A stretch of 64,000 bases of DNA from Mycobacterium lentiflavum (GCF_022374895.2 NZ_CP092423.2:3968001-4032000); one strand, 5' to 3'; positions 54,492 through 63,976 are shown, numbered from the stretch's first letter. Notes: a model not told the origin generated them from the sequence alone. Numbers and translations: made by a program.

Positions 54492-55541
54492 ATGGGTGGT
54501 GGCCCGAGCGCACGTGCGCCTCACGACGACGAGCATTGGGCAGACGTCGAACCCGGCACGCTGGCCCATCTGCTGCGGGCACGCAGGCCCGCGTTGTATT
54601 TCACCGCCAACATCGGCGACTCGGTCATGACGCTGCCGACCGTGCGCGCATTGAGCGCAATGTTCGACGCCCCGCTGACGGTGCTCTCTCCCAAGGTCTC
54701 CTTCGACCTCTGTTTTGGCGAGGTGTGCCCCCGCCTCGTCGACGTCACCGGCGTACCGGAGACGGGGCCGACCGCGCTTCCCGTTCGATCCCCCGACTCT
54801 GCGGCCTTGGCCGCACGGCTCGGCCCCGTCGACGTGCTCATCAACGCCGTCAGCACCAACCTGCCCATGGACACGTTTCGGGATCTGCAACGCCGCGTTG
54901 CCCCCACCACCACGATCGGCTTCGCCGGTGACTACGCCGAATACGACATCACGATTCCCAAACAGGCGTGGCACGCCTGCGACCTGCTGTTCAAGTTGGC
55001 GCGGCTGTTCGACCCGTCGCTGCGGATCGAGGACTACGCCCAGCCGGTGGCCATCGCGCCGTCGGTAACCGAGACTGCCCGGTCGATGCGTGCCGCGGTA
55101 CCGGCCGAGACCAAGGTGTTGGCCGTGCACGCCGATACCGATTGGAAGGAAAAACGTTGGCCCGTTACACGATTCATCGATCTGCTGAACCGGTTCTTGT
55201 CGCGGCGGCCCGACTTCGTGGCTTGGGTCGTCGGGATGGGACACGAGGACCTCAACGCCGGGCGCGAACGCGACCGCATCATCTCCCATCTCGGGCTTCC
55301 GCTCGATCTGAGCATGAGCATGGTGGCCCACGCGGATCTCTTCCTGGGTATTGACTCCTGCATGCTGCATGCCGCCGATCTGGCGCAGGTTCCGGGCGTT
55401 GGACTGTTCGGGCCGACGCGATCGGCGACATGGGGATTCAGATTCGGGCCACACCGGCACCTCGATCAGCGACGGATGGCCGACATCGGCGTCGACGAGG
55501 TGCTCGCTGCATTGGAAGACATCGCCGACGAACAGGTCTAA
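54492..55541 (+). CDS. Glycosyltransferase family 9-like protein
   Basis: 349 residues. TANIGDSVMTLPTVRAL near 37 and a C-terminal GIDSCMLHAADLAQVPGVGL ending in FGPTRSATWG match the ADP-heptose/GT9 pattern: an N-terminal acceptor half and a C-terminal nucleotide-sugar site. Mycobacteria lack lipopolysaccharide, so the acceptor is unknown; a cell-envelope glycolipid is likely. Coupled to rnz. Confidence 0.82.
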   Translation: MGGGPSARAPHDDEHWADVEPGTLAHLLRARRPALYFTANIGDSVMTLPTVRALSAMFDAPLTVLSPKVSFDLCFGEVCPRLVDVTGVPETGPTALPVRSPDSAALAARLGPVDVLINAVSTNLPMDTFRDLQRRVAPTTTIGFAGDYAEYDITIPKQAWHACDLLFKLARLFDPSLRIEDYAQPVAIAPSVTETARSMRAAVPAETKVLAVHADTDWKEKRWPVTRFIDLLNRFLSRRPDFVAWVVGMGHEDLNAGRERDRIISHLGLPLDLSMSMVAHADLFLGIDSCMLHAADLAQVPGVGLFGPTRSATWGFRFGPHRHLDQRRMADIGVDEVLAALEDIADEQV

Positions 55542-55544
55542 ACC

Positions 55545-55730
55545 ATGGCCGTTGCTCATCTCCCGTTAACCGAAATCCGGCTCGCGACGATGAGTCCGCT
55601 GGCGCATTTTGGCGGAATTACCTTGCCCTCGCCTCGATTAAGCTTATTGACCAAGCGCGCCAAGCCCGCGACCGTTAAGTTGCTGGCCGCCGGCCCCGAT
55701 GCGGGGGTTCGGCATCGGGAGAGGACCTAG
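55545..55730 (+). CDS. Doubtful 61-codon ORF
   Basis: Begins three bases after the glycosyltransferase stop and ends three bases before the EspK-like start. The peptide is low in complexity, with no fold or signal visible. No ribosome binding site. It may be the leader of espK rather than a protein. Confidence 0.2.
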   Translation: MAVAHLPLTEIRLATMSPLAHFGGITLPSPRLSLLTKRAKPATVKLLAAGPDAGVRHRERT

Positions 55731-55733
55731 GGT

Positions 55734-57674
55734 ATGGGCATCGTCAGGCCGACGGGCGGGTTTGCCGAAGGCATGCTCGACGGCGGCGGATGGCCCGATG
55801 TCGCAGAAGACGCGTTTTACGACCGAGCCCGGCAGTACATGCAGGTGTTGCGGCAAGTAACCGACGTCCTGGACACCTTCCGACAGCAGCAGGGCGAGAT
55901 CTTCGCCAGTGGCCTCTGGTCGGGCGGCGCCGCCGCAGCCGCCAACGGCCAGGTCGAATCCAACATCGACGAATTGGTAACGCTGCAAAACGATTTGGCC
56001 ACCGCGATCACCTGGCAGCGCAAAGTCGCCGGATCGATCGAGCAGGCGAAATTGGACATCGGCGACAACGTGGAGGCTGCGCACCGGCAGATCAAGCTGA
56101 TCGAGCAGGATTCCAAACTGGAACCCGCCGAACGAACCGCCGCCATCAATTCGGTCGTCGCCGCGACGCGTACCGCCAACGTCAGCGTGGTCCAGGGCAC
56201 TGCGGAGCAGATTCTGGAGAGCAAGGACTGGAAGCCGCCCGAGCGCGCGCTGCAGGATCTGCTCGACCAGAAAGCACCGCCGGACTCCTCGCCTCGCGAC
56301 CCACTGCTGGGTGATCGCGACCGGGACGGCCGTTCCTGGGGACAGGGTTCACCGGATGGCGCCGCGCAGCCGTCGACTGCGGCTCCCCCGCCAACCACCG
56401 CCCCACCGCCGGCAACGGTCATGGCCCCGGCCCCGGTTGCGCCGCCAGCGCCGGCAGCCAGCACTGGCGGGACCGCCCCGGCAGTGCCGCCGAGCGCACC
56501 GAAACCGTTGAGCCCGGCGGAGTCCGCGCCACCTGTCGGCGCGGGCGGCCGCAACACCGGCATGCCTGCCGCGCCGGCGGCGCCGGCTGCGCAGTTCGCG
56601 GGGCCGCGGGACACCGGTCCCGCGATGGCGCCCGCGTCGGCGACCGGCATGCCGGCGGCACCGGCCGGACCGCGCGGTGCCGCCGCGGGATCGAGCGCGG
56701 GAGCGGGATCGAATGCGCCGGTCGGGCAGAACCCTTCCGGTGCGTCGCCCAGTACCCGGCCGGCGTCGGCCCATTCGTCACCGCGCAGCGCGGCCGCCGC
56801 GCGCCCGAAGCCGGCTGCGGCTCAGCACACCGACTCGGATGCTGGTGCGGCAGTTCCGGTTTCGGCAGCACGCGCCGAACGCGACGCCGCCGCCGACGCG
56901 ACGCGCCGCGGCGAAGCCGATCCGCTAGTGCTGGCGCGGCGCATCGCGGCCGCGCTCAATGCGCCGGATAGCGGCGGCGCAAACCATTTGAAGTTCTTCT
57001 GGGTAACGGCGGTGACCACCGAGGGCGTCATCGTGGTGGCCAACAATTACGGACTGGCTTACATCCCCGACGGGGTGCGGTTGCCCGAACAGGTACGCAT
57101 GGCCAGCGCCGAGCAGGCGATCCCGGCCACCGAGCGGGCGCGCTGGGCCACCTACCCGACGATCGCGGTGCAAGGTTGGGCCGAACACCGAAATACCAAG
57201 CTGCGAGCGGTGATTGCGACCGACGAGCAGTTCGCCGATTCGGACCCCGGGGTGGCCAAAGTCGTGCTGAAACCCGAGGACATCCCACAAAGCGGCGCGA
57301 TGGCCGGCCGGTCCCGGCTGGAGGTCGTTGATCCTGCGGCGGCAGAGCGCCTGGCGGAAACTCCCGATTCGCGGTTGGCCAGCCTGTTGCCCGCGCCGCC
57401 GGCCACCGCGCCCACCGACGGGCGCTCGAAGTTGTGGCTCGAGGTGATCAGACCGTTGGCTAGCCGGGCGACGGGGCGATCCGCAGCACACTTGCGGGCA
57501 TTCCGCGGCTACGCCGCCCACGCGCAAGAGGTGATCCTCGGCGAGGCGAGGTCGGCGGCCGACCCGGTTGCCCAACGTTTGGCCGTCGCAGACTGGCTGT
57601 ACTGGAAGCACGTCACCGAATTACTCGACGTCGCTGTCGCCCCGTCAGCACCGAAGGTGCCGGTCAAACCCTGA
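55734..57674 (+). CDS. espK: EspK-like ESX secretion-associated protein
   Basis: 646 residues (EspK ~730). N-terminal ~170 residues are helical with a WSG turn (GLWSGGAAAAANG near 58), like WXG100-type secretion partners. Residues ~195-395 are a Pro/Ala/Gly-rich linker. The C-terminal ~230 residues carry KFFWVTAVTTEGVIVVANNY near 421-440, the domain at the end of EspK. EspK is a chaperone of ESX-1 that binds EspB. ATG 55734 follows GAGAGGA. It converges with espL, as the only plus-strand gene of the cassette. Confidence 0.75.
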   Translation: MGIVRPTGGFAEGMLDGGGWPDVAEDAFYDRARQYMQVLRQVTDVLDTFRQQQGEIFASGLWSGGAAAAANGQVESNIDELVTLQNDLATAITWQRKVAGSIEQAKLDIGDNVEAAHRQIKLIEQDSKLEPAERTAAINSVVAATRTANVSVVQGTAEQILESKDWKPPERALQDLLDQKAPPDSSPRDPLLGDRDRDGRSWGQGSPDGAAQPSTAAPPPTTAPPPATVMAPAPVAPPAPAASTGGTAPAVPPSAPKPLSPAESAPPVGAGGRNTGMPAAPAAPAAQFAGPRDTGPAMAPASATGMPAAPAGPRGAAAGSSAGAGSNAPVGQNPSGASPSTRPASAHSSPRSAAAARPKPAAAQHTDSDAGAAVPVSAARAERDAAADATRRGEADPLVLARRIAAALNAPDSGGANHLKFFWVTAVTTEGVIVVANNYGLAYIPDGVRLPEQVRMASAEQAIPATERARWATYPTIAVQGWAEHRNTKLRAVIATDEQFADSDPGVAKVVLKPEDIPQSGAMAGRSRLEVVDPAAAERLAETPDSRLASLLPAPPATAPTDGRSKLWLEVIRPLASRATGRSAAHLRAFRGYAAHAQEVILGEARSAADPVAQRLAVADWLYWKHVTELLDVAVAPSAPKVPVKP

Positions 57675-57702
57675 CCGCTGCGGCACACCAAAAGCGTTGC
57701 GG

Positions 57703-58065
57703 CTACTCGGGTTTGGCTTGAATCGCGCTCGTCGCTGCGGTGATCGAGTCGGCCAGCTGCCCCAGCGACTCGAGCAATCTTTCATTTTCGGCCTCGACCA
57801 CTACCGCCGCCGTGGCTTGCGCGTTTTGTATCGCCTCGTTGACCCGCAGCGCCACCGTCTCGATGCCCAGTCGCAGCAGCCCGTCCTCGATGTGCAAGCT
57901 GGTAAGCCATTGGTGCCCGTCGACCGTCACCTGAACGGTCCCGGACTCATCGGAGCCCCTGAAGGATTCGGCGTTCAGATTGTCCGCCTGCGCGTCCCCC
58001 ATCGACTGAACCTGCTGCGCCATACGCAGCATTTCAGCCACTACCGGGTGCATCTCGGTGTTCAT
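57703..58065 (-). CDS. espL: EspL-like protein (YbaB-type fold)
   Basis: 120 residues. VTVDGHQWLTSLHIEDGLLR near 46-65 and VALRVNEAIQNAQATAA near 71 match EspL (Rv3880c, ~115 residues) closely from memory. EspL stabilises ESX-1 substrates including EspE and EspF and influences gene expression in relatives. Starts 12 bases after the espD stop, so it is the last gene of this operon. Confidence 0.82.
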   Translation of the reverse strand: MNTEMHPVVAEMLRMAQQVQSMGDAQADNLNAESFRGSDESGTVQVTVDGHQWLTSLHIEDGLLRLGIETVALRVNEAIQNAQATAAVVVEAENERLLESLGQLADSITAATSAIQAKPE

Positions 58066-58077
58066 GTGGCGTCCCTA

Positions 58078-58722
58078 CTACTCGTTGCCGTATCGCGTGG
58101 CGAACACGTCTGCCTGCGCGCGAATAGCCTGATCCGGCGACCGCAGTTGCGCCATACCGGTCTCCAGTCCTTCGCTGATGAGCTCTTGCTCCTCGTGATC
58201 GGTAACCCCCAAGTGCCGAAAAGCGTCGAGCACGAATGAGTGCTGAATCGACAAGGCGCGTTGCCGGGCGAGGTCCGCGATGACAAGGATCTCCTCGGCA
58301 AGCTGGGATTCGGTCATCTTGCCCGCGTCCGCTGACAGCTCGACCAGCGAGATTCTGCCGTCCATGGTCGCCGTCACCGAAACGGACTCGGGGGGGTTCG
58401 TCACCTTGGCCGTCGGCATCGCGTCATCGTCGTCCCCGGCGTCGGCGGCCTCGAGGTCGCCGTCGTTCTCGGCCAGCGCATCGATCAATTCGCCTTCGGA
58501 ATCGGCGAGCGGGGCCGGCTCGCCGACGGCCAATGAGTCGATAAGCGACGGCTCGGCGCTATCGCGGCCGACCCCGTCGCCGAAATCCAGGAACGAGCCG
58601 CTCTCCTGGCCAAAACCATCACCGAAGTCCTGGTGCGCACCGCCTTCGGGTCCGGGGTTATCGCCGAAATCCCAGGCAGCGCTATTCCCGTCATCGCCGT
58701 GCCCGTGCTGCGTGGTGTCCAC
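58078..58722 (-). CDS. espD: EspD-like protein
   Basis: 214 residues (EspD ~184). The first ~100 residues are an acidic, Gly/Asp-rich, probably disordered segment longer than in EspD. Then comes VTNPPESVSVTATMDGRI near 105 and SQLAEEILVIADLARQRA near 138, the conserved EspD core, ending VFATRYGNE. EspD is needed to keep EspA and EspC stable. GTG start at 58722 follows AAGGAGAG. Confidence 0.85.
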   Translation of the reverse strand: MDTTQHGHGDDGNSAAWDFGDNPGPEGGAHQDFGDGFGQESGSFLDFGDGVGRDSAEPSLIDSLAVGEPAPLADSEGELIDALAENDGDLEAADAGDDDDAMPTAKVTNPPESVSVTATMDGRISLVELSADAGKMTESQLAEEILVIADLARQRALSIQHSFVLDAFRHLGVTDHEEQELISEGLETGMAQLRSPDQAIRAQADVFATRYGNE

Positions 58723-58763
58723 TCTGCTGGCTCTCCTTCCGAACTTTCAGCGGTAAGCGTCGA

Positions 58764-59084
58764 TCAGCCGGGCATCATCTGTTGGCTGAGATCCTCGCTC
58801 GACTGGGTGTCGGTGCCGGTATAGGCGGTCCTGGCGGCACGCAAATTGGCGGCCATTTCGTTGGACACGGCGACCATGTTGGTGCAGGCGGCTTCGCGTT
58901 CTTTTTCCGTAATGAACATGGCCCCCCAGAACACCGCTGAGATGAAGCCATGGTCCCAAATCAATTTGTAGGCTAACCCATCGGTTTCCGCCATGGCACT
59001 GTTGATTTCGGCGGCGGCTTCTTCCTGTTCGACCGCCAATTGTTCGAGGTATGCGGAGGTTACTTGTAAACTATTGTCTGGCAT
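58764..59084 (-). CDS. espC: EspC-like secreted WXG100-family substrate
   Basis: 106 residues (EspC ~103). Two helices expected; the C-terminal tail contains YTGTD (88-92), the YxxxD/E type VII secretion signal at the same place as in EspC. EspC and EspA depend on each other for ESX-1 export. ATG 59084 follows AGAGGA. Stands between espA and espD, the same order as espA-espC-espD in M. tuberculosis. Identity of individual residues outside the signal is low. Confidence 0.75.
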   Translation of the reverse strand: MPDNSLQVTSAYLEQLAVEQEEAAAEINSAMAETDGLAYKLIWDHGFISAVFWGAMFITEKEREAACTNMVAVSNEMAANLRAARTAYTGTDTQSSEDLSQQMMPG

Positions 59085-59134
59085 GGTATTTCCTCTTCTA
59101 CGCTAATGGCTTGGGTACGGCCGCGGCATGCGCC

Positions 59135-60376
59135 TCAGCGGACGCCTTCGCGCTCTCGTTTAGCACCGTCGGCTGCGGTGTCGACCGGCGCGCTTTCTCC
59201 GGCTTCGGCGCCGGCGGCCGCCCCTTGGACATCCCTCGCGGTAAAGTCTTCCTTGTCGACTTCCTTATCGACGCCCGCGTCTCGCGCGTCAGCCCCCTTC
59301 GCCCCGCTCACGGCCGACGACACCGACGAGGCTCGTGAGCCTGGCGGCTGGCTGGGCACCTGGCCCAGCCCGGCTGCCGCGTAGGCCGGTGCGCCGGTGG
59401 TCTGCGGCACCGCACTTCCTGACGGTGCCCCCGGCGACTCGTCCTTGGGAATTCCACCGGCGTAGCTCGTGTCCCCCGTAGACCGACTGGGGGCACCGGT
59501 GGGCAGGGAAGCAAGTTCGTCGAAACCACCCGAAACCGCTGCTGACGACCCGGCGCCGCTGAGTTGGTCGAACTCGCTCACCATGGACTTCGACGCAGGC
59601 GCTTGTTTGGGCGCCGCGTATTCCGCACCCGTTACAGTCGCGCTCGCGGCAGCGGCCGTGTAGCCCTCGGTGATGGCCGTGAGTGAAGCCCCGTTCTCCG
59701 CCGCTTGGCTGAAAGCGACAACGCAAGCAGAGAGGGCAATTGGCAAACCTATAAGCAACACCGCCCACTGGAACGTGATCGACATCGCCACTCCCGCCGG
59801 GCCGTACCACCATCTGATCGCGGACGCTATGGGAACACACACGGTGTACAAGGCCCTGACCCCTGTCAGGGTCACCTTGCAAATCCCGAGCGTGTCGGAA
59901 TTCTGCTGGAGGAGAGCAGCGACCTGCAGATCGAGGTCCGCTAGGATAGTCGCTAATTCTATCTGCTGGGCGTTTCGTGCGTTATAGGCGTCGGCAGCCG
60001 TGCCCGACCAGGAATCGTCGGCGACGGTCGCGTCTTTCAGGTTTTCCCAGGCTAATTTGAAGTAACTCGATGCCGCCTCATACGTTTGACCCTGTTCCTT
60101 GCCGCTTCCGAGCAATAGCGTCAGAGCGGTGACGATTTGTATTCCGCGCTCCAGGATCTGGGCCTCGACTCCGAACGCCTTGGCCAACGACTCGCCATCG
60201 TCCTTACGAGGACCGAACTTGCCTTCGGGGATATAGTTTTTGCCGACCGCGTACCCAGCCTGGCCCAACGCCAACCCAAGGTTGAACACACCGTCAACGT
60301 AATTACCCGCCGCGATAGCTTTGATCCCTGCGACCGTGCTGAAGCCGGGCTTCCAGCTGTCTGAGGTTTTCGGCAT
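59135..60376 (-). CDS. espA: EspA/EspE-family ESX substrate
   Basis: 413 residues (EspA 392, EspE 402). A WxG turn (DSWSGTAADAYNARNAQQ near 121) begins the conserved core, followed by membrane-like segments near 178-225 (YGPAGVAMSITFQWAVLLIG). The C-terminal ~190 residues are Gly/Ser/Ala-rich and end EAGESAPVDTAADGAKR, like the acidic-Pro end of EspA/EspE. The first ~95 residues have no counterpart I recall. The core's YNARN resembles the non-canonical signal in EspA. Named espA from order beside espC and espD. Confidence 0.75.
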   Translation of the reverse strand: MPKTSDSWKPGFSTVAGIKAIAAGNYVDGVFNLGLALGQAGYAVGKNYIPEGKFGPRKDDGESLAKAFGVEAQILERGIQIVTALTLLLGSGKEQGQTYEAASSYFKLAWENLKDATVADDSWSGTAADAYNARNAQQIELATILADLDLQVAALLQQNSDTLGICKVTLTGVRALYTVCVPIASAIRWWYGPAGVAMSITFQWAVLLIGLPIALSACVVAFSQAAENGASLTAITEGYTAAAASATVTGAEYAAPKQAPASKSMVSEFDQLSGAGSSAAVSGGFDELASLPTGAPSRSTGDTSYAGGIPKDESPGAPSGSAVPQTTGAPAYAAAGLGQVPSQPPGSRASSVSSAVSGAKGADARDAGVDKEVDKEDFTARDVQGAAAGAEAGESAPVDTAADGAKREREGVR

Positions 60377-60559
60377 GGCTACTTTTCTCCCAATTTCCCT
60401 GGGGCCACTTGGCTATTCGATTGAAGTCTAACAGCGTACCGGTCGTCGTGCATCCAATCCTGCTGTGCACCAGGCACTTTCATTGCTCGACACCGATTCG
60501 CCGCTGTCGGGTTCCCTGTCGTTCATCTTTGCTGGCATACCAGCACCTGAGCAACGCGA

Positions 60560-62002
60560 TCACTCGGGTGCGTCGTTGCGACGGCGGACACCGATGACCG
60601 ACGAGGTCCACGGCCGCTCTTCGGTGTAGATATCCTCTTCCTCGCCGTAGCGCTTGGCCTTCGAGTCCTTACCCTGGCCCTGCCCGGCGCCGGCGCCCAT
60701 CGGCATCCCGCCGCCCATGGCGCCGCGGCCGGCCGTTGCGCCGCCCGCGCCCGGGCCCGCACCAACCCCGCTGGCCGCGGGTCGTGTCGAACCACCCGAG
60801 CCCGCTCCCGCGTCCGTCGCAGACTGCAACGGCATCGACGGCATGCCGCCGCCCCCGAACGACGCCGGCTTGACCCCGCCCGCCTTCGGCAGCCCGGGCA
60901 TTCCCGTCGGCAGTGGTGTCGACGGCGTGGTGGCGAACGGGTCACTGGCCGTGTCGCTTTGGCTGGACGCCATGTTGCTGAGGCTGCTCACCGTGTCCGC
61001 GACATTGGCGTTGCCCAGCTGCGACGCAAGGGCCCCGGGGCTGGTACCCCCGGTCCCCGCGTCGACGACACCACCGATGGCGCCACGGATGATTTCGCCG
61101 GCGTTGTCCGGTATCTGCAGCGGCGCCTTGATGGCGACCGCGGCCGGCGGATTGGAGGGATACACCAGCGATAGCGGCACCGCGGCGCGCTGGTTGTAAT
61201 CGGCCAGCACCGTCTCCGACCTTTCCTGCATGTCCACGTACCACGCAAGAACTTCACTCTGTCTGGTGATGTCTCCCCTCCTCCCGTACTCGTCGTACCA
61301 GTAGTCGGTGACGTATAGGTCGTAGGACGTGGGGTGGACCGTGACGGCCCATTTGTGGGCGTCCACCACGCCTCTGGCCTGACTGGCGATCTGGAAGCAC
61401 GAGCTATTGCCCAGCTGGATCAACCACTTCTTCTGCGATTCGAAGTTCGCTTCGACCGCCGCCGCGGACTCGCCCTCCCAATACTCGAAGGGACGGAACC
61501 GCCGCATCACGACGTCGGCTTGCAACGCCAACACATAGCTGTTCCAGTCGGCCTCGAACTTGGTGTACGCGGGGCCCTGATCGGGAGCCTCGATATCCTC
61601 GATCGCCTTCCTGAGGTCGTAATAGCCGTCATATCCAGGCGTCTCCGGTGGCGCCGCGAAACTCTCGCCTCCTCCGGTTTTCTGCGCAGGAGGCGTGCTC
61701 GCGGACTCGGGCGTGGCGGACGACCCCTCGGTGAGGGCGTCCGCGGCCGCCTGATCGGCTTCCTCGTAGGCCAGCGCCGCGTTTCGCAGCGACTCCGCCA
61801 ACACCAGATATTCCGCTTCGGCTCGCTTGATGCTTTCGCGAATCGCGCTGGCGGAGTAATCCAGCTGCGTGCCGGAATCGACGACAAAAGAAATGGCGCA
61901 GGGGGGCCGCGCGCTCCCCGGCGGCGGGGCAGGCAACGGGACCTCGAGTTCGGCGGCCCTGGCCATCAGCTCGTCGTACTCGACCTTCAGCATCTCAGCC
62001 AT
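60560..62002 (-). CDS. espB: EspB-like ESX-1 substrate
   Basis: 480 residues (EspB 460). N-terminal PE/PPE-like helical domain with YEEAD (79-83) as YxxxD/E signal and WEG (175-177), as in EspB; a Pro/Gly-rich middle; and a C-terminal block DIYTEERPWTSSVIGVRRR nearly matching the EspB end. EspB is secreted, oligomerises and binds lipids. ATG 62002 follows AAGGAG; the longer frame to 62092 is unsupported. It heads the espB-espA-espC-espD-espL operon; the 183 bases to espA hold no gene. Confidence 0.87.
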   Translation of the reverse strand: MAEMLKVEYDELMARAAELEVPLPAPPPGSARPPCAISFVVDSGTQLDYSASAIRESIKRAEAEYLVLAESLRNAALAYEEADQAAADALTEGSSATPESASTPPAQKTGGGESFAAPPETPGYDGYYDLRKAIEDIEAPDQGPAYTKFEADWNSYVLALQADVVMRRFRPFEYWEGESAAAVEANFESQKKWLIQLGNSSCFQIASQARGVVDAHKWAVTVHPTSYDLYVTDYWYDEYGRRGDITRQSEVLAWYVDMQERSETVLADYNQRAAVPLSLVYPSNPPAAVAIKAPLQIPDNAGEIIRGAIGGVVDAGTGGTSPGALASQLGNANVADTVSSLSNMASSQSDTASDPFATTPSTPLPTGMPGLPKAGGVKPASFGGGGMPSMPLQSATDAGAGSGGSTRPAASGVGAGPGAGGATAGRGAMGGGMPMGAGAGQGQGKDSKAKRYGEEEDIYTEERPWTSSVIGVRRRNDAPE

Positions 62003-62159
62003 GGACGACTCTCCTTCGGCGCCGAAGCCGTTTACACGAGAAGCAAGGTAAAAGACGCTCGCCGACGGCCGGGCCGCGTGAGCGAGGCTCATCGTAATGC
62101 AGCAAGGCCCCTGACGCAGCGCGATCGGCGCGAAGCGCTACCGCCCGGATCGGCGGCCG

Positions 62160-62999
62160 CTAGGCCAGTCGGGTGACCTCGACGACCACGTCGAGGTCGG
62201 TTGCGCCCCGCCCCGAGAAGATGCCCTTCAACGGGGACACATCGGTGTAGTCACGGCCGACGCCGACGCTGACGTATTGCTCGGTGATCTCGGTGTCGTT
62301 GGTGGGGTCGTAGTTCCACCAGCCACCGGTCCAGGCCTGAATCCAGGCGTGGCTTCTCCCGTCCACCGTGTCTCCGACGACGGCGTTCCGTTTGGGGTGC
62401 AAATAACCCGACACGTAGCGGGCCGGAATTCCCATCTCGCGCAACAGCATTAGCGACAGGTGAACGAAGTCCTGGCAGACACCCTTGCCCGCCTTGAGCG
62501 CGTCGATCCCGGGCGTGTGCACCCCGGTGGTCCCCGGAAGGTATTCCAGCTCGCCGTGCACCCAGTTGGCCGCGGCGATCACGGCTTCTTGCGGCTCATG
62601 GCTTTTGATGATCTTTTTGCCGACCGAGCTAAGCCGCTTGCTCGCCGGCGTGTAGTCGGTGGGCTGCAGAAATTCGTCGAACCGATCGATCACCGCGGCG
62701 GACTGCAGGTCCTTCCAGCTGACATCCTTCGCGGCCGGCTCCGGCTGTTCGGTCTCGACGACCGATGACGACGTCACCGTCAGATCGGTGTGCGGGGCGT
62801 GCAGGTCGAACGCGGTGACGGCGGTGCCCCAGTAGTCGATGTACCGGTAGGACCGGGTTGCCGGAATGGTTTCGACTCGGTTGAGGATGACGTTTTGCCG
62901 GGTGTCTGAACTCGGGGTCAGCCTGGCCTCGTTATAGGAGGCGGTCACCGCCGATTGGTACGCGAACCCGGTCGTGTGCACCACGCGCAGCCGCCACAT
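62160..62999 (-). CDS. Transglutaminase-like protein (Rv2409c-like)
   Basis: 279 residues, same as the M. tuberculosis homologue. Catalytic triad of the transglutaminase-like fold: Cys in GVCQDFVHLS near 175, His in RSHAWIQAW near 218, Asp in NYDPTND near 233. Probably a cytoplasmic protease/amidase. Starts one base inside the alpha-E gene stop (TGATG). Confidence 0.88.
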   Translation of the reverse strand: MWRLRVVHTTGFAYQSAVTASYNEARLTPSSDTRQNVILNRVETIPATRSYRYIDYWGTAVTAFDLHAPHTDLTVTSSSVVETEQPEPAAKDVSWKDLQSAAVIDRFDEFLQPTDYTPASKRLSSVGKKIIKSHEPQEAVIAAANWVHGELEYLPGTTGVHTPGIDALKAGKGVCQDFVHLSLMLLREMGIPARYVSGYLHPKRNAVVGDTVDGRSHAWIQAWTGGWWNYDPTNDTEITEQYVSVGVGRDYTDVSPLKGIFSGRGATDLDVVVEVTRLA

Positions 63000-63976
63000 C
63001 AGGTATCCCCGTTCCGGGCGACCAGGCTGGCACTATTCCCCGCATCCGACCATGCCACCCATGGCGTGACATGGAAGTACTGCTGCGACAACGCATCTCC
63101 GACATCTCGGCAGGTTGTCTGCAGACCGGCCAAACGAGTCTCGAGCGTGTCGAGCAGCACCCCCGGCGGCAGGAATTCCAGTTCGCTTCGGGCCTGTCCG
63201 AGCAGTCGCTGCGCCTCAGCGGTGGCCCCGACCCGGCTCATCGGATTACGCACCAACTCTTCGATGCTTTCTTCGGCGAGCTTGAGCGAGTAGAACACCG
63301 ACCGCGGGAACAATCGGTCGAGCATCATGAACTCGACCACCCGGCCGGCGTCCAGCACCCCACGATAGGTACGCAGATAGGTGTCGTGAGCGCCCGCCGA
63401 GCGCAGCAGGGTTACCCAGGCCGGCGAGGACGCGCTGTCCCCCACCCGAGACAGCAAGAGCCGCACCGTCATGTCGACGCGCTCAATTGCGCGGCCCAAC
63501 AACATGAATCGGTATCCGTCGTCACGCGAAAGAGTCGAGTCCGCCAGGCCGGCGAACATCGCGGCCCTGCCCTCGATGAACGACAGAAACTCGTGTGGCC
63601 CAAGGCGTTTGGCGGCGCGTTCGCGTTCGGGTAGGGCGTGGTAGGTGGTGTTGAGGCATTCCCAGATTTCGCTGGATGTCACCTCGCGCGCGGACTTCGC
63701 GTTTTCGCGCGCCGCGGTGATTGCGTCGACGATCGAGGAACCGCCCTTGTTGTCGGTGCTGTAGGCCACCATGTCGGTCAGCGACCAGACGTCCAAATCC
63801 TGCTCCGGCGCCTCGATGCCGAGCACCCGCAACAGCAGCCGGGACGCCTGGTCGGGGTCGACGCTGGAGTCCTCCAGCAACTGGTGCAGCGCCACATCCA
63901 GAATGCGCGCGGTGTCATCGGCCCGCTCGACATAACGGCCAATCCAGTAGAGCGCCTCGGCATTTCGGGCCAACAT
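62999..63976 (-). CDS. Alpha-E domain protein (Rv2410c-like)
   Basis: 325 residues. Begins MLARNAEALYWIGRYVERAD, the signature of alpha-E proteins, and is mainly helical. In many bacteria alpha-E, circularly permuted ATP-grasp and transglutaminase genes form one operon, thought to make and trim a small peptide; the operon is preserved here. Overlaps its upstream gene by TGATG. Confidence 0.88.
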   Translation of the reverse strand: MLARNAEALYWIGRYVERADDTARILDVALHQLLEDSSVDPDQASRLLLRVLGIEAPEQDLDVWSLTDMVAYSTDNKGGSSIVDAITAARENAKSAREVTSSEIWECLNTTYHALPERERAAKRLGPHEFLSFIEGRAAMFAGLADSTLSRDDGYRFMLLGRAIERVDMTVRLLLSRVGDSASSPAWVTLLRSAGAHDTYLRTYRGVLDAGRVVEFMMLDRLFPRSVFYSLKLAEESIEELVRNPMSRVGATAEAQRLLGQARSELEFLPPGVLLDTLETRLAGLQTTCRDVGDALSQQYFHVTPWVAWSDAGNSASLVARNGDT

